A stretch of DNA of 5,504 nt from positions 1 to 5,504 of the forward strand of contig JACRAV010000376.1 in assembly GCA_016213305.1 (NCBI GenBank), in the 5' to 3' direction. Source of the stretch: Candidatus Zixiibacteriota bacterium. Lineage in GTDB: Bacteria > Zixibacteria > MSB-5A5 > GN15 > FEB-12. Positions 4,736-5,504 of this stretch are shown here, in pieces (within the stretch, counting starts at the first letter, position 1; each line of letters starts with the position of its first letter). The notes under the pieces are model-generated. The model saw nothing but the letters and a program-made list of their open reading frames with translations, searched no databases and was not told the origin of the DNA. Both the position numbers and the translations under genes were made by a program.

Positions 4736-5504
4736 AAGACCATACTCATCCCCGCGAGCCAGCCGGTGGTCCAGCAGGATTGAAAATTGAAGCCGCCGGT
4801 GATACCGTCGATGTCGAGTATCTCGCCCGCCAGATAAAGTCCGGGGCAGAGTTTGCTTTGCATCGTTTTGAAATCGACTTCCTTCAGATCAACCCCGCCG
4901 CAGGTGACAAACTCCTCCTTGAAAATTCCCTTGCCGCAGATCGCAAACCGGGCGCGAGTCACTTCGGTGATAATGGATGTCATCTGCTCTTTGCTCAGGT
5001 GGGTCCAAGTGGTGTCATCGGCGATACCGACATACTGCACGATCCGGCTCCAGTACCGTTTGGGAATCGGAACCGGTGATTCAGTCGTGATGAACCTCTT
5101 TGGATTGTTTTGTTTGTAGGCGAGGAGTCGGGTGGTCAGTTGATCGGTTGAAAGTTCGGGAAGGAAATTGATCGTCAGGTCGGCGTGATAGTGGCAGTCG
5201 TGGAGAAGCCGCGCCCCCCAGGCCGACAGTTTGAGGACCGCCGGTCCGCTCAGTCCCCAATGGGTGATCAACAGAGGTCCGGATTGTTCGAGCTTTTTGG
5301 AATCGCCCAACGAAATCGCCAGGTGCACGTCGGGAAAGCTGATACCGGACAAATCGGTCAGCCGGTTGTCGGTCACTTTGAATGTGAACAGCGACGGCAC
5401 GCATGGAATGATCGTGTGTCCCAGCGACTGTGCAAACCGGTACCCCTGATGTTCGCTCCCGGTGGCGAGGAGCAACCGGTCATATCGCTCCGGAGTTCTG
5501 TTGA
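4732..5504 (-). CDS. BaiN/HI0933-family FAD-dependent oxidoreductase, C-terminal part (partial)
   Basis: The gene runs off the right edge; 256 residues are visible of a family usually about 400 long. The missing N-terminus would hold the FAD-binding GxGxxG motif. Visible marks, numbered from the Leu encoded at 5473-5475: LLLATGS (1-7) then LGH and VPSLF, as in the family's AtGG...LGH...PALv region. Next are ITHWGLSGPAVLKLS (70-84), TCGGVDLKEVDFKTMQSK (191-208) and the C-terminal flavin-contacting region GLYLAGEILDIDG (212-224) with GGFNFQ and GWLAG. The frame is open to the window edge through nine further codons encoding NRTPERYDR, so the TTG at 5475 is internal. The family is annotated as aminoacetone oxidase or NAD(P)/FAD-dependent oxidoreductase; true substrates are mostly unknown. 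It is convergent to the CYTH gene, and its TAG stop lies in the repeat array. Confidence 0.92.
   Translation of the reverse strand, partial: NRTPERYDRLLLATGSEHQGYRFAQSLGHTIIPCVPSLFTFKVTDNRLTDLSGISFPDVHLAISLGDSKKLEQSGPLLITHWGLSGPAVLKLSAWGARLLHDCHYHADLTINFLPELSTDQLTTRLLAYKQNNPKRFITTESPVPIPKRYWSRIVQYVGIADDTTWTHLSKEQMTSIITEVTRARFAICGKGIFKEEFVTCGGVDLKEVDFKTMQSKLCPGLYLAGEILDIDGITGGFNFQSCWTTGWLAGMSMVL

Noticed and set aside
5473..5475. TTG as the start of the minus-strand flavoprotein gene
   Set aside because: The frame stays open to the window edge with family-like residues (YDRLLLATGS), so this codon is an internal leucine and the gene is cut by the window.

Overview
The window is a bacterial chromosomal segment, moderately GC-rich, with Shine-Dalgarno-led genes and frequent GTG/TTG starts. 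The Fmt protein carries a wording around its active site (INIHASLLPAYRGAAPINWA, then INGE) that I associate with Bacteroidota and related FCB-superphylum lineages. An FCB-type bacterium, possibly one known only from metagenomes such as the Zixibacteria, is a reasonable guess. It is an inference from protein wording, not a placement.

Left part (1-3632): a short non-coding leader with a candidate promoter and a hairpin repeat is followed by four tightly spaced plus-strand genes. These are yajC (accessory subunit of the Sec translocon), def (peptide deformylase), fmt (methionyl-tRNA formyltransferase) and an rng/rne-family endoribonuclease of RNase G type. fmt and the RNase gene overlap by 4 bases. 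A strong Rho-independent terminator lies just after the RNase gene and closes the unit. Functionally it joins the start and end of the formyl-methionine cycle (Fmt puts the formyl group on initiator tRNA, Def removes it from the nascent chain) to protein export and RNA processing. secD/secF, the usual partners of yajC, are not next to it.

Middle (3636-4319): a separate plus-strand gene with its own possible promoter encodes a complete CYTH-domain protein, probably a triphosphate tunnel metalloenzyme.

Right part (4320-5504): a 412-base non-coding gap lies between the CYTH gene and a convergent minus-strand gene, the C-terminal part of a BaiN/HI0933-family flavoprotein cut off by the window edge. 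The gap is almost entirely made of hairpins. Five of them have the tetranucleotide GTAG directly abutting the 5' foot of the stem, and two of these face each other head-to-head, as in enterobacterial REP/BIME elements. Two long direct repeats, a precise 41-base hairpin insertion/deletion and three hairpins with a common apex on different stems show that this is a dynamic, modular repeat array. Its right edge supplies the stop codon of the flavoprotein gene. A further structured repeat occurs once here and once in the yajC leader, with a compensatory base-pair change between the copies. The coding genes look ordinary; the repeat system is the part worth a second look.
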